Origin: UBA5314 sp040217815
GTDB lineage: Bacteria; Bacillota; Syntrophomonadia; Syntrophomonadales; Syntrophomonadaceae
DNA length: 64,000 bases
Reading direction: 5' to 3'
NCBI GenBank assembly: GCA_040217815.1
Contig: JBEHWI010000009.1
Location: forward strand, 1 to 64,000
The position numbers were made by a program, and so were the translations under genes. The notes beneath the pieces are model-generated. The model saw only the letters and a program-made list of their open reading frames with translations, was not told where the DNA came from and did not search any database. Numbering within the stretch: the stretch's first letter is position 1; every line of letters starts with the position of its first letter. Positions 48,730 to 57,295 of this stretch are shown in pieces.

Positions 48730-51192
48730 ATGAAACAGGAAGATTTGATCGCTTCTTTCAATTTTAATTATTATCTGCCCAGTTCGCCACGGGATCTGGA
48801 ATTATTCGCCCCCCAGGCTTCCTACCTGGAGCCTGTGGTTTTTCATAAAATGGTAGATTCTGGCGCCGTACTCTACCGCCTGGTCGAGCGCCTGGTTCAT
48901 GAGTACCTTGAGAACCCCGGTCTTCATCCTGCCCTGATACTGCCCGATTTTCCGTTTAAGGAGCATGTATTAGGGCTGGACTGTAAACTGCGGCCCTTCT
49001 TTTGGGTCCGCTATGACGCCTTCGAAAGAGCGGGAGGCGGCGTCTTCTTTTCCGAGTTCAACTACGATAAACCTTCCCTGCAGAGGGAAATCATCATATC
49101 TGATCTATTTAATCCGGAGGGCAATCCCAATCGCGGGTTTGCCGACCAGTTCAGGCAGGGGATAAGCGATTTATGGGCCAAATACGGCAATGGAGCAAAA
49201 CAGCCGAAGGTTGGAATGCTGTTTGATCCCAACCACTATGATGAAGCCCACCTGGCCTATTTATTTGCCGATCTTTTAACCCCCCTGGGATACCCCTGCA
49301 GGTTTGTTGGCGGCCGTAATCTTCGTTTAACGGGGCAAAATCTGACCGCTTTCGGGGAGCCTTTGGACCTGGTTCTACACCAGTACCCAACCGAATTCAG
49401 CCACGAAATAAACAACTACCCCGATCTTTTGAAACTATACGAGCATGGGTTGATTCTAATACTTAACGACCCGCGGGCCATTATTCCCCAGGCCAAAAGC
49501 TTCTTCGCTTACCTGTGGGATCTTTTACATAAGCACCCTCAGGTGTTGAGTGATGAGGAAAAGGCGGCCATAAGGGAGACCATACCCTACACCCGGATGT
49601 TTACGCCCGGGGATGCCGGAGAACTTCTGGCCAACCGGGAGCAGTGGGTTGTAAAATCAGTGTTCGGACGGTACAGCGAATCGGTTTACATAGGAGCCAT
49701 GATGAACGACCGCGAATGGCAGGAAACCGTAAACTACGTAACCTTGTCGGACGTTCCCCATATCATGCAGGAATTCGTTCCCATAAAACGCCGGGTGGTG
49801 CCCTGCTACAATGGGAGGGAGTTCGAAAACGCAGTGGGGTTCGGCAATTATGGTATATATTTCACCTGCGGCGAGTTTTCCGGGACCTGTGTGCGCTGGT
49901 CGACCGATTATTTGAGCCATGATGACACGGTCTGGTTTACCCCGGTCGGGGTGCGGCCAGCCGCTCCCGAACCTATTAAAATCCAAACTCTTACGCCGGG
50001 TGAATTGGAGCACCGCAACCGGTGGCGGGAAACCGCTCTTAAGGCCGCGTTTCAATACGATTATACCCGGGTCTATACCGGAGAATGGGAGTCTTTTGCC
50101 ATAGACCCGGTCGTATTGACTTCATCGCTCTATAATGAGCTGGCCGGGGCTACCGAAGCGCTGGCCCGGGTGTTTTTAAAAACCAGAATTGTGGTCCAGC
50201 AAAACTTTAATATATTGGGACCTTTACTGGGTATACCGGAGCGGCTGGGCCCAATGATGCAAAACGATTCTTTTCCCTGGCTGACCTTTTTCGGCCGTCT
50301 GGATTGGGCTGTTGACCGCGAAGGCCGCCTGTGTCTGCTGGAATTGAATACCGACACCCCCGGGGGCCTTGAGGCGATCGGCCTGAACCGTTTGACAGCT
50401 CCTTATTGCCCCGGTTTAAAAGACCCCAACCAGGGATTGGCGGGGCTCATAGCCGGCAAGTTCTCTGAATATAATAATACTCTTACTCGCCCGGTAAGGA
50501 CCCTGGGCATGGTAGCCTGCGCCGGGGATGAGGAAGACTGGTCAATTCTGCGCCAGATGGGTACCATTCTGGAACCTCGGGTTGAAAGGCTGGTCTATGG
50601 CGATATTAGTGGCCTGCACGGTCAGGGCGGGGCCCTTATGCTTGACGGTAACAAGCTGGACGGCCTTTTTCGCTACTATCCGCTGGATTGGCTGGCCGAA
50701 GACAGGCACGGCCAGCCTTTACTGGCCGGCTTGTCCAAAATTTCCGGCTTAAACCCGCCCTGCGCGCTGATATCACAGAGCAAGGCTTTTTTAGCCCTGG
50801 TTTGGCAGCTGCTGCAGGAGGATTTTTATACCCCGGGTGAGAAAGAATTGATTGAAAGGTATTTAGTCCCTACCTACCTTTCCTGGCCGGGCCGCCCCTG
50901 TATAATTAAACCTTACCTGGAAAGGGAAGGGCAGGGGGTGCTGTTCTCAAAGGGTATGAGTAGGGAAGAGCTTAAAGTTCTTAATGATAAAAATATGGTA
51001 TACCAGGAACTGGTTGACATCAAAGCTCTTGGTATAGAGTCCTATACCAGTTACAACCGGAGTTACCAGGTAGTCTATCCGATTTTGGGAGCCTTTCTGG
51101 TTGCCGATCAGTTTGCCGGTCTGTACACCAGATTGGGAGCTCGAATAACCGACCGCTATGCCGTAGTCGGACCTACATTTGTTGAGGAGTGA
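48730..51192 (+). CDS. Tandem glutathionylspermidine synthetase-like ATP-grasp protein
   Basis: Predicted ATP-dependent amide ligase of 820 residues formed by two GSP-synthetase-like (YgiC/YjfC-type) modules. C-half: LCLLELNTDTPGGLEAIG (534-551) matches the EyNaDTP signature, and CIIKPYLEREGQGVLFSKG (724-742) the nucleotide-binding loop, followed by VYQELVDI (757-764). N-half: FFSEFNYDKPSLQRE (106-120), WVVKSVFGRYSESVYIG (306-322) and IMQEFVPI (345-352) are the paired, more diverged equivalents. The paired ICP motifs NDPRAIIPQAKSFFAYL and NPPCALISQSKAFLALV confirm duplication. Its amine and carboxyl substrates are unknown. ATG 48730, 17 bases after the Tyr-rich protein gene. Confidence 0.88.
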   Translation: MKQEDLIASFNFNYYLPSSPRDLELFAPQASYLEPVVFHKMVDSGAVLYRLVERLVHEYLENPGLHPALILPDFPFKEHVLGLDCKLRPFFWVRYDAFERAGGGVFFSEFNYDKPSLQREIIISDLFNPEGNPNRGFADQFRQGISDLWAKYGNGAKQPKVGMLFDPNHYDEAHLAYLFADLLTPLGYPCRFVGGRNLRLTGQNLTAFGEPLDLVLHQYPTEFSHEINNYPDLLKLYEHGLILILNDPRAIIPQAKSFFAYLWDLLHKHPQVLSDEEKAAIRETIPYTRMFTPGDAGELLANREQWVVKSVFGRYSESVYIGAMMNDREWQETVNYVTLSDVPHIMQEFVPIKRRVVPCYNGREFENAVGFGNYGIYFTCGEFSGTCVRWSTDYLSHDDTVWFTPVGVRPAAPEPIKIQTLTPGELEHRNRWRETALKAAFQYDYTRVYTGEWESFAIDPVVLTSSLYNELAGATEALARVFLKTRIVVQQNFNILGPLLGIPERLGPMMQNDSFPWLTFFGRLDWAVDREGRLCLLELNTDTPGGLEAIGLNRLTAPYCPGLKDPNQGLAGLIAGKFSEYNNTLTRPVRTLGMVACAGDEEDWSILRQMGTILEPRVERLVYGDISGLHGQGGALMLDGNKLDGLFRYYPLDWLAEDRHGQPLLAGLSKISGLNPPCALISQSKAFLALVWQLLQEDFYTPGEKELIERYLVPTYLSWPGRPCIIKPYLEREGQGVLFSKGMSREELKVLNDKNMVYQELVDIKALGIESYTSYNRSYQVVYPILGAFLVADQFAGLYTRLGARITDRYAVVGPTFVEE

Positions 51193-51197
51193 GAAGC

Positions 51198-51845
51198 ATG
51201 AGTAATGAGGCGAGTAAAAAGAAGTATTTTATTGTGGGCGGAATCCTGGTGGGCTTGGCCGCTGTTATTGGCATCTTGGTATGGGTTGCATCGTCATCAG
51301 GAGAAAAAGACATGTACAACACCACCGAAGTACGAGTTGTAACTGGTTCCGTTATTAGTAAAGAGATTGAAAACAGCAATTACTATCTTGGGGTGGATGT
51401 CCCCGGATCACCGGATTCTCCCTATTATATTTCTACTACTCCCGAATTTTACAATTCCTCAACCACAGGTCAAACCGTAGGTATCGTTATTGGAAGCGTC
51501 GACAATTATAAAGTAAAGACCAGCAGTGACAAAAAACAGTTAAGTATCAAATATTCCTCCAGCACCTGGGAAGGACTGTCTTTATATCCAAGCTTTGATC
51601 AGGCCCTTAAGGAAAACAATATTGTTTCCTTTACTACCAATGCCAGTTTGTATCAGCGTATTCATTCCCTGGATGGACGCTATTTCTTCCTTATGGATGC
51701 CGGCGGTAAAAAGGTTATGACTGAGGTCACCAAAGAATACTATGACCGCTTTACTCCGGCCACCGCCCAGCCTAATTCGTTTGAACTCGCCTTTGAAGGG
51801 TATGGAGATTACAACCACGTGTCAGGCATAGTCAACCCCAAATAG
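51198..51845 (+). CDS. Unknown membrane-anchored extracytoplasmic protein
   Basis: A 215-residue protein with one N-terminal transmembrane segment (about 11-30, YFIVGGILVGLAAVIGILV) preceded by lysines, so the rest is outside. The outer domain is beta-rich and polar: repeated Ser/Thr/Tyr stretches, KISIKYSSSTWEGLSLYPSF-like strands and an NSFELAFEGYGDYNHVSG end. No family recognised. ATG 51198 has GAGGAGTGAG upstream and lies 5 bases after the ligase stop, so it belongs to the cluster; a terminator follows. Confidence 0.75.
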   Translation: MSNEASKKKYFIVGGILVGLAAVIGILVWVASSSGEKDMYNTTEVRVVTGSVISKEIENSNYYLGVDVPGSPDSPYYISTTPEFYNSSTTGQTVGIVIGSVDNYKVKTSSDKKQLSIKYSSSTWEGLSLYPSFDQALKENNIVSFTTNASLYQRIHSLDGRYFFLMDAGGKKVMTEVTKEYYDRFTPATAQPNSFELAFEGYGDYNHVSGIVNPK

Positions 51846-51865
51846 ACAGTCGGCCGTTTAACAAT

Positions 51866-51950
51866 GTGAATATCTGCGATATACAAAAAACCCCGGTTGG
51901 TTGGTGTGTTTTAATACACGCCTCACTCAGCGGGGTTTTCTCACGATTAT
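51866..51950 (+). terminator. Terminator hairpin, possible divergent family 2 repeat
   Basis: Stem AAAACCCCG / CGGGGTTTT encloses an inner hairpin GTGTGT / ACAC and the sequence ACGCCTCACTC, and is preceded by GAATATCTGCG. Copy C at 55.5 kb has the same order (GAATATCTGCG, A-run stem, GTACGCCTCAATC, stem). It ends the 46.97-51.85 kb cluster. Confidence 0.6.
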
Positions 51951-52042
51951 CAAAAGCCAACCTAGTATCCTATTGGTGTTTGTTAGGCCAGCCGGTATAT
52001 CTCTGGTATAATATATCCAATTCTAATTGAGGGGACGTTCTT

Positions 52043-53743
52043 ATGAAGAACCAATCCTGGCGTGGTTTTAAAAGATTCTGGACCGTTGTGTTCCTCTTTG
52101 TAAAGATCTTCTGGTCTTTTTACTCACTGCGCTTCAAGAAAGTGTGGCATGGGAGCGAATGGCTGGAATCAAAAAAGGCCGAATTATATATATCTCAGGC
52201 CCGCCTTTTTAGGGAAACCGCCGTTGACCTGGGCGGGCTGTTGATAAAACTGGGCCAGTTTTTCAGCACCCGGGTTGACATCCTGCCGCCTTCCAGCATC
52301 AATGAGCTTTCATCTCTGCAGGACGAAGTTAAACCGGTGCCTTTTGATCAATTGCTCGAAGTCGCCCGGCTCGAGTTTGCAAAGCCATTACCCGAAGTCT
52401 TTTTGGGGATCGACAATATACCCCAGGCCTCAGCCTCCCTGGGTCAGGTGCACCGGGGGCAGCTGCACAGCGGCGAAACCGTCGCTATAAAGATCCAGCG
52501 GCCAGGTATTGGAGAACTGGTGGCTATTGACCTTAAAGCGGTCGGCCGGGTGGTCGGCATGATAAAAAGGTTTACCGACTGGGAGCGCTTTGTCGACCTC
52601 GATGCCATTTATCGAGAGTTTTCCGATACCCTGTGGGCCGAGCTGAATTATATCCAGGAAGGGCACAACGCTGAACGAATTGCCGAAAACAGCAAAGACG
52701 ACCCCGATCTGATAGTCCCCGAAATCTATTGGGAATACACCACCCGCCGGGTCTTAACCATGGAGTTCCTGGATGGCATTAAGGTGACTGATTTTGCACA
52801 GATGGATGCCCAGGGCATCGACCGCCAGCAGATCGCCGCCAAGCTGCTCCAGGTTTATGTAAAACAGATCTTGATCGACGGTTTCTTCCACGCCGACCCC
52901 CATCCCGGCAACCTCTTTGTCCGTCCCGGAAATAAACTGGTCATGATCGACTTTGGGATGATGGGCAGTATACCCCCGGATGTCCGGGACACTCTTGTCG
53001 AAATGGTATTCGCCCTGGTCAACCGTGAATTTGGCAGGGTAGTGGAGTACTTGACCATAATCGGCTTTATACGGCCCCAGGCCAATCAACAGGTTCTTAT
53101 TCGAGCCATGAGCCTCTTTTTAGAGCAAACCCTGGGTAAAACCAAAGAACTTTCGCAGGCTGATCTAAATGTTATTCTAAAAGATCTTGAAGTTTTGCTC
53201 TATGAGCAGCCTTTCCAGGTGCCCGCCAATTTTACATTTTTAGGCAGAGCCCTGGGCACTCTATACGGTATATGTATGAAGCTGTATCCGGGCATCAGTT
53301 TTATTGATGTGGGCCGCCCCTACCTGGAGCAGATTGCTCCTGAAAAAGAAAGCCTGTTTAAAATCGTTAAAGATAAAACCACCGCACTGGGTTTGGCCCT
53401 GGTGGAAATTCCACCCCTGGCCGCAAAGGTCTTGCGCCGGGCGGAAATTGGGGATCTGAGTATTAACGTTCCGATGCAAAACCTGACCGAGCAGATGGAA
53501 TTAAACACCCGGTCTGTAAACGGAGTATCCTGGATGCTGGGGTTTGGCTTCACTGTACTGGTGGCATCCTATTTAAAAGTAAACGGAGAGACCAGCTGGG
53601 CCCTGGGCAGCGCTTTGCTGGGAATCATCTTTCTGCTGGCCTTTATATTGAGTAAAAGGGCTCCTAAAGGCAGCCGCCGTATGCCGAGGCATCCCGAAAT
53701 AGTACCTCGAAAAAAACGGCAGGGGGGGAAGACCGGATGGTAA
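52043..53743 (+). CDS. UbiB/ABC1-type atypical kinase
   Basis: Member of the UbiB (AarF/ABC1) atypical kinase/ATPase family, 566 residues, membrane-associated. The KxGQ motif is LIKLGQFFSTRVDILP (about 73-88), the A-rich loop is ASASLGQVH, the ATP lysine is in VAIKIQRPG, and the catalytic loop is DGFFHADPHPGNLFV with the following VMIDFGMMG. Two hydrophobic segments are at the C-terminus. In proteobacteria it supports ubiquinone synthesis; in anaerobic Firmicutes its target is unknown. The TATAAT at 52007 is a likely extended -10. Confidence 0.93.
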   Translation: MKNQSWRGFKRFWTVVFLFVKIFWSFYSLRFKKVWHGSEWLESKKAELYISQARLFRETAVDLGGLLIKLGQFFSTRVDILPPSSINELSSLQDEVKPVPFDQLLEVARLEFAKPLPEVFLGIDNIPQASASLGQVHRGQLHSGETVAIKIQRPGIGELVAIDLKAVGRVVGMIKRFTDWERFVDLDAIYREFSDTLWAELNYIQEGHNAERIAENSKDDPDLIVPEIYWEYTTRRVLTMEFLDGIKVTDFAQMDAQGIDRQQIAAKLLQVYVKQILIDGFFHADPHPGNLFVRPGNKLVMIDFGMMGSIPPDVRDTLVEMVFALVNREFGRVVEYLTIIGFIRPQANQQVLIRAMSLFLEQTLGKTKELSQADLNVILKDLEVLLYEQPFQVPANFTFLGRALGTLYGICMKLYPGISFIDVGRPYLEQIAPEKESLFKIVKDKTTALGLALVEIPPLAAKVLRRAEIGDLSINVPMQNLTEQMELNTRSVNGVSWMLGFGFTVLVASYLKVNGETSWALGSALLGIIFLLAFILSKRAPKGSRRMPRHPEIVPRKKRQGGKTGW

Positions 53744-53764
53744 TCCAGGTAAGGAGGGGCTTGT

Positions 53765-54313
53765 TTGTATTCAAAAAGGGAGCTGCTCGATTTGCTGTTA
53801 GGAACCCGCATTTGGATTGCTGTGTTTCTCGCCGGAATTTTAGCCGGGAGTCTTTTCTACAGCCAGGTCTATGACCTTATCTATCCACTGCTTAAAAACA
53901 CGGTGGCCCTGGCTGAAAAACCCGCCTCATTAAGCAGCGTATCCGAGTCGGTCTATCTGTTGTTTCTATACTTTTTTAAAAACGCCCTGGTTATCGTATT
54001 GTGTTTAATGACCACCCGGTCGTCCAGAGGACTTCTTCCCGGACTGATTCTTACCATTAACGGCCTGGTCCTTGGATTCGCAGCCACCTTGATTCACAAC
54101 CTGACTGGTTTAAGCTACGGCCTATTTGCCCTGGGAATACTGCCCCACGGCATCTTTGAATTCACGGCGCTATTTCTGGCCTGTGCAGCGGGCTGGCAGG
54201 CAGTTGACTATAGAAAAGCCTGGCGTTTTATCTGGCTGCCTTTAAGCCTTCTGGCCATAGCAGCTGTCATCGAAGCCTTTGTCTCTCCGTGGGTGATCAA
54301 AAGTCTGGTATAA
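53765..54313 (+). CDS. SpoIIM-like (DUF95) membrane protein
   Basis: Integral membrane protein of 182 residues with five or six helices, of the SpoIIM/DUF95 family. The mid-protein helix FKNALVIVLCLMTT and the loop with LPHGIFEFTALFLA are its signature. SpoIIM proper forms the DMP complex with SpoIID and SpoIIP during engulfment, and spoIIP is elsewhere in this window, but family members outside sporulation also exist. Start is TTG 53765 just after AGGAGGGG. It lies 21 bases after the kinase gene. Confidence 0.8.
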   Translation: MYSKRELLDLLLGTRIWIAVFLAGILAGSLFYSQVYDLIYPLLKNTVALAEKPASLSSVSESVYLLFLYFFKNALVIVLCLMTTRSSRGLLPGLILTINGLVLGFAATLIHNLTGLSYGLFALGILPHGIFEFTALFLACAAGWQAVDYRKAWRFIWLPLSLLAIAAVIEAFVSPWVIKSLV

Positions 54314-54351
54314 TTCGATTAATGTTATTTAAGCAAAAGGGGCGTATAGTA

Positions 54352-55503
54352 ATGACTGGCAAATCACGCATCGACAACATTTCACCATTCATTGTCATGG
54401 AGGTGCTGGAAAAGGCGCAGTCCATGCAGGCTTTAGGGAAGGATGTCATTCATCTTGAAGTAGGGGAGCCGGATTTTCCCACCCCGGAACCGGTCAAGGA
54501 TGCGGCCTTTAAAGCCCTGCGCGATGACGATACCCACTATACCCACAGCCTGGGCAAGCTCTCCTTGCGGGAAGAAGTGGCCGCTTATTATCACAAGCGG
54601 TTCGGAGTGGATATTTCGCCTGAGCAGGTGATCATTACCATGGGCACTTCACCGGCTATGCTGCTGGTTTTCTCCGTGCTTGCCGAAAGAGGGGAGGAAA
54701 TAATTCTTCCCAATCCCTATTACGCCTGTTACCCCAATTTTATTCACTTCCTGGACTCCTGTCCCTCTTACGTGGAAGTTAATGAAGAGGACGGTTTTCA
54801 ATACCGGGTTGAAGATATCAAGGCCCATATGGGACAAAAGAGTAAAGCTATCCTGGTAAACAGTCCGGCCAATCCCACCGGGATGGTATGCACTGCACCC
54901 CAGCTCAGGCAGCTGGCCGATCTGAGCTTGCCGGTAATTGCTGATGAAATCTACTCGGGCCTGGTCTACGAGGGAGAAGAACACAGCATCCTTGAATTTT
55001 CGGACAACGCCTTCGTTATAAACGGGTTTTCAAAATTATTTGCCATGACCGGATGGCGTCTGGGCTATGTGATCGCCCCCCGCCAGTATATACGCCCCAT
55101 GCAGATCTTGCAGCAAAACCTCTTTATCTGCGCGGCTTCCTTTGCGCAAGAGGCTGGTATAGCAGCCCTGCGCTCCTGCCAAAATGAAGTGGAGCAGATG
55201 AAAGAAATTTACAACCAGCGCCGTTTGTACCTGCTAAGCAGGCTGCGCGAGATGGGTCTGGCCACTCAAAGCGCACCAACCGGGGCCTTTTATGCCCTGG
55301 CCAACGTGAAGCATATCAGCATGGATTCCTACCATCTGGCCTTTGACATATTGGAAAAAGCCCGGGTGGCAGTAACTCCCGGAATAGACTTCGGCAGCAA
55401 CTGCGAAGGCTACATACGGTTGTCCTATGCCAACTCGCTGGACAATATCAAAGAAGGCCTGAACCGCCTGGACAACTATTTAAAGAGCCTGCGATTCTGT
55501 TAA
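54352..55503 (+). CDS. PLP-dependent aminotransferase, class I
   Basis: Fold-type I aminotransferase of 383 residues, aspartate/alanine aminotransferase-like, cytosolic. Seen: HLEVGEPDFPTPEPV, YTHSLGKLSLREEVAAYY, NSPANPTG (substrate Asn), IADEIYSGLVYEG and the Schiff-base lysine in VINGFSKLFAMTGWRLGY, then the carboxylate-binding IRLSYANS. The frame is open 21 codons earlier, but ATG 54352 with AGGGGC upstream starts at the conserved region. The exact amino-acid substrate is not decidable. A terminator and repeat follow. Confidence 0.92.
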   Translation: MTGKSRIDNISPFIVMEVLEKAQSMQALGKDVIHLEVGEPDFPTPEPVKDAAFKALRDDDTHYTHSLGKLSLREEVAAYYHKRFGVDISPEQVIITMGTSPAMLLVFSVLAERGEEIILPNPYYACYPNFIHFLDSCPSYVEVNEEDGFQYRVEDIKAHMGQKSKAILVNSPANPTGMVCTAPQLRQLADLSLPVIADEIYSGLVYEGEEHSILEFSDNAFVINGFSKLFAMTGWRLGYVIAPRQYIRPMQILQQNLFICAASFAQEAGIAALRSCQNEVEQMKEIYNQRRLYLLSRLREMGLATQSAPTGAFYALANVKHISMDSYHLAFDILEKARVAVTPGIDFGSNCEGYIRLSYANSLDNIKEGLNRLDNYLKSLRFC

Positions 55504-55517
55504 CTTAGAGCAGAAAT

Positions 55518-55722
55518 GCCGCGGGAGGTCCACCCCCGCGGCTTCAGACCGGCGACAAAAGCGAATATCTGCGTCATTGTAAAAAGCCCGCTCAATCAAC
55601 GTACTCTTGTACGCCTCAATCGCGGGCTTTTTACATTCCTTGATCTTCGCTTCCGTCGCTCGCTCTGACAGCTTGACGACTTTGTCGACAAGCTGAAGCC
55701 GCGGGAGGTCCACCCCCGCGGC
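55518..55722 (-). repeat. Structured hairpin repeat, family 2, copy C, between duplicated terminators
   Basis: The repeat (about 55543-55697) is almost identical to copy B at 30.9 kb in opposite orientation: CTTCAGACCGGCGACAAAAG at the left, CGTACTCTTGTACGCCTCAA in the centre inside the stem AAAAAGCCCGC / GCGGGCTTTTT, and CGTCGCTCGCTCTGACAGC near the right. It is flanked by two identical 25-base hairpins (55518-55542 and 55698-55722, stem GCCGCGGG / CCCGCGGC), the second followed by six T. An additional palindrome CAGCTTG...CAAGCTG lies at its right edge. Confidence 0.85.
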
Positions 55723-55739
55723 TTTTTTAATCATGGAAA

Positions 55740-57047
55740 TTAATTCGCTTTTATTTGGGAGGTTTGTATCGTCAAATATTTATCGAAGCTGATCGCCCCG
55801 CTGGTGTCAGGCAGCGTCACTTTGGCCCCGTAGTCGTAATATTCCAGGCTGCTGGTTCCCTGCATGCTCATATTCAGGGTGCCACCGTTGCCGTTGTCCT
55901 GGGCCGGGATGGTCATTTTCATCTGCACATCCATAATTCCTTCCCCGTAGCGGGCTAAATAGGTATCGGGATCAATCCAGATTTTTATCTTCATATTCAG
56001 CTTCATGCTTTTCATCATCTCGTTCATGGCTTTCTGGAATTCCTGGTTGTCTGATCCGTTCGTAGCGGGCATCATCCCATTTAATTGACCAACGATTCCT
56101 TTTAACATACTGCTGAAGGTCTCGGAATCAATGTAACTTTCTATGATCCAGTAGTTTTCACCCTGTCTATTTTTATCATTGTCAAAGGACATAATAACCT
56201 GGTTTTTTTGCAGCCCGGCAATCGTGCCCTGCAGGTCCTGAAGACTGCCCTGATTCTGCATCATATCTTTAATATTTAAACCATTTAAGTCCATCTCGAC
56301 CCATTGTCCGTCAGGCATCTTCATATACATCCGATCTTCTGTCAATACCATCTCCATGGTTTGGTCGGTTACAACCGGTTTGGCAGACGCCAGGGCTCCC
56401 CCATCCATCTTGATATTTATATTCATATAAGCCTGAACTGGATTTTGGGAAAACGAACCGTTTATTGTTTCATCTATATTCATGATCATTTTTTCAGGGG
56501 CGCCAGATGGTAATCCGGCCGCTGTCATGTTCATAGTGACATCTTGAGTCCCCTTGAACCCGTAAGTGTTAAGAGTTTGGTATTTGTGCAAATATTTATC
56601 CATGACTTCTTGCGGGCTTAAATCCTTGCGGGTTTCTTTATAAACAACATTAATACGTTGCTGTTCAGGATTGCAGGAAATGGAAGCGCCCAAAGCCTCG
56701 CAGATGGAAGCCAGAGGAACCATGACTTTATTGTCAATTACCTGAGGAGCGCTATATAGAGTAACGGGAGCATCGTTCAGGGTGGCCTCCAGGTTGTCTA
56801 TTTGCATTACCAGCGTTTTATCATTTTCTACCACTCTGATTGTTCCATTTTCCACTGCGATATTGGCACCGAAAAGCAAAGCAATAGTATCCGTGGACAC
56901 CAGGCCCCGACCGTCAAGCACCAGCACCGGGTGTGCACTGCCGGCTTTAATATCATTGAGAGTAAGCGAAAAGTCGGCCAGGGCCGGGGACGCAAAAAGG
57001 GCCAGCATGACCAGGGTAGATAATGTTACGGTCAACATTCTTTTCAA
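55740..57047 (-). CDS. Secreted stalk-domain protein with LolA-like C-terminal region
   Basis: Exported protein of 435 residues with a clear signal peptide (MKRMLTVTLSTLVMLALF, Ala-Leu-Ala-Asp cleavage near residue 24). The copper-amine-oxidase N-terminal-like (stalk) domain follows: LDGRGLVSTDTIALLFGA and VMVPLASICEALGASISC, two copies of its repeat unit. From about residue 145 the sequence becomes beta-rich and Met/Gln-rich, with ADxMYMKMPDGQWVEMDL-type strands resembling the DUF6612/LolA-like lipoprotein fold. Anchored to or bound near the cell surface; function unknown. Confidence 0.78.
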   Translation of the reverse strand: MKRMLTVTLSTLVMLALFASPALADFSLTLNDIKAGSAHPVLVLDGRGLVSTDTIALLFGANIAVENGTIRVVENDKTLVMQIDNLEATLNDAPVTLYSAPQVIDNKVMVPLASICEALGASISCNPEQQRINVVYKETRKDLSPQEVMDKYLHKYQTLNTYGFKGTQDVTMNMTAAGLPSGAPEKMIMNIDETINGSFSQNPVQAYMNINIKMDGGALASAKPVVTDQTMEMVLTEDRMYMKMPDGQWVEMDLNGLNIKDMMQNQGSLQDLQGTIAGLQKNQVIMSFDNDKNRQGENYWIIESYIDSETFSSMLKGIVGQLNGMMPATNGSDNQEFQKAMNEMMKSMKLNMKIKIWIDPDTYLARYGEGIMDVQMKMTIPAQDNGNGGTLNMSMQGTSSLEYYDYGAKVTLPDTSGAISFDKYLTIQTSQIKAN

Positions 57048-57208
57048 GATGAAAAACCTCCCAGCTATGTTTAGTTGACAATAATAAACTTGTTATACAA
57101 TATTATACATCAATAAACAACTATTATAAATATTGCTTTAAATTAGATCCCGTTAATTCGGGATTTTTCTAAAAACAGTTGAATCAGGAATTATATTGGA
57201 TAAGGGCT

Positions 57209-57250
57209 TAACATGTTACACTTGACACTCTATTTTTTGATAAATAAACT
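57209..57250 (+). promoter_or_regulatory. hydA promoter with palindrome
   Basis: Sigma-A-like -35 TTGACA at 57222-57227, 17-base spacer, -10 TAAACT at 57245-57250. The 10-base palindrome TAACATGTTA at 57209-57218 lies just upstream of the -35 and may bind a regulator. Confidence 0.55.
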
Positions 57251-57295
57251 TATGAGAGAAGCCTAAAAAAGAAAGATCGGGAGAGGAGTAAGAGT

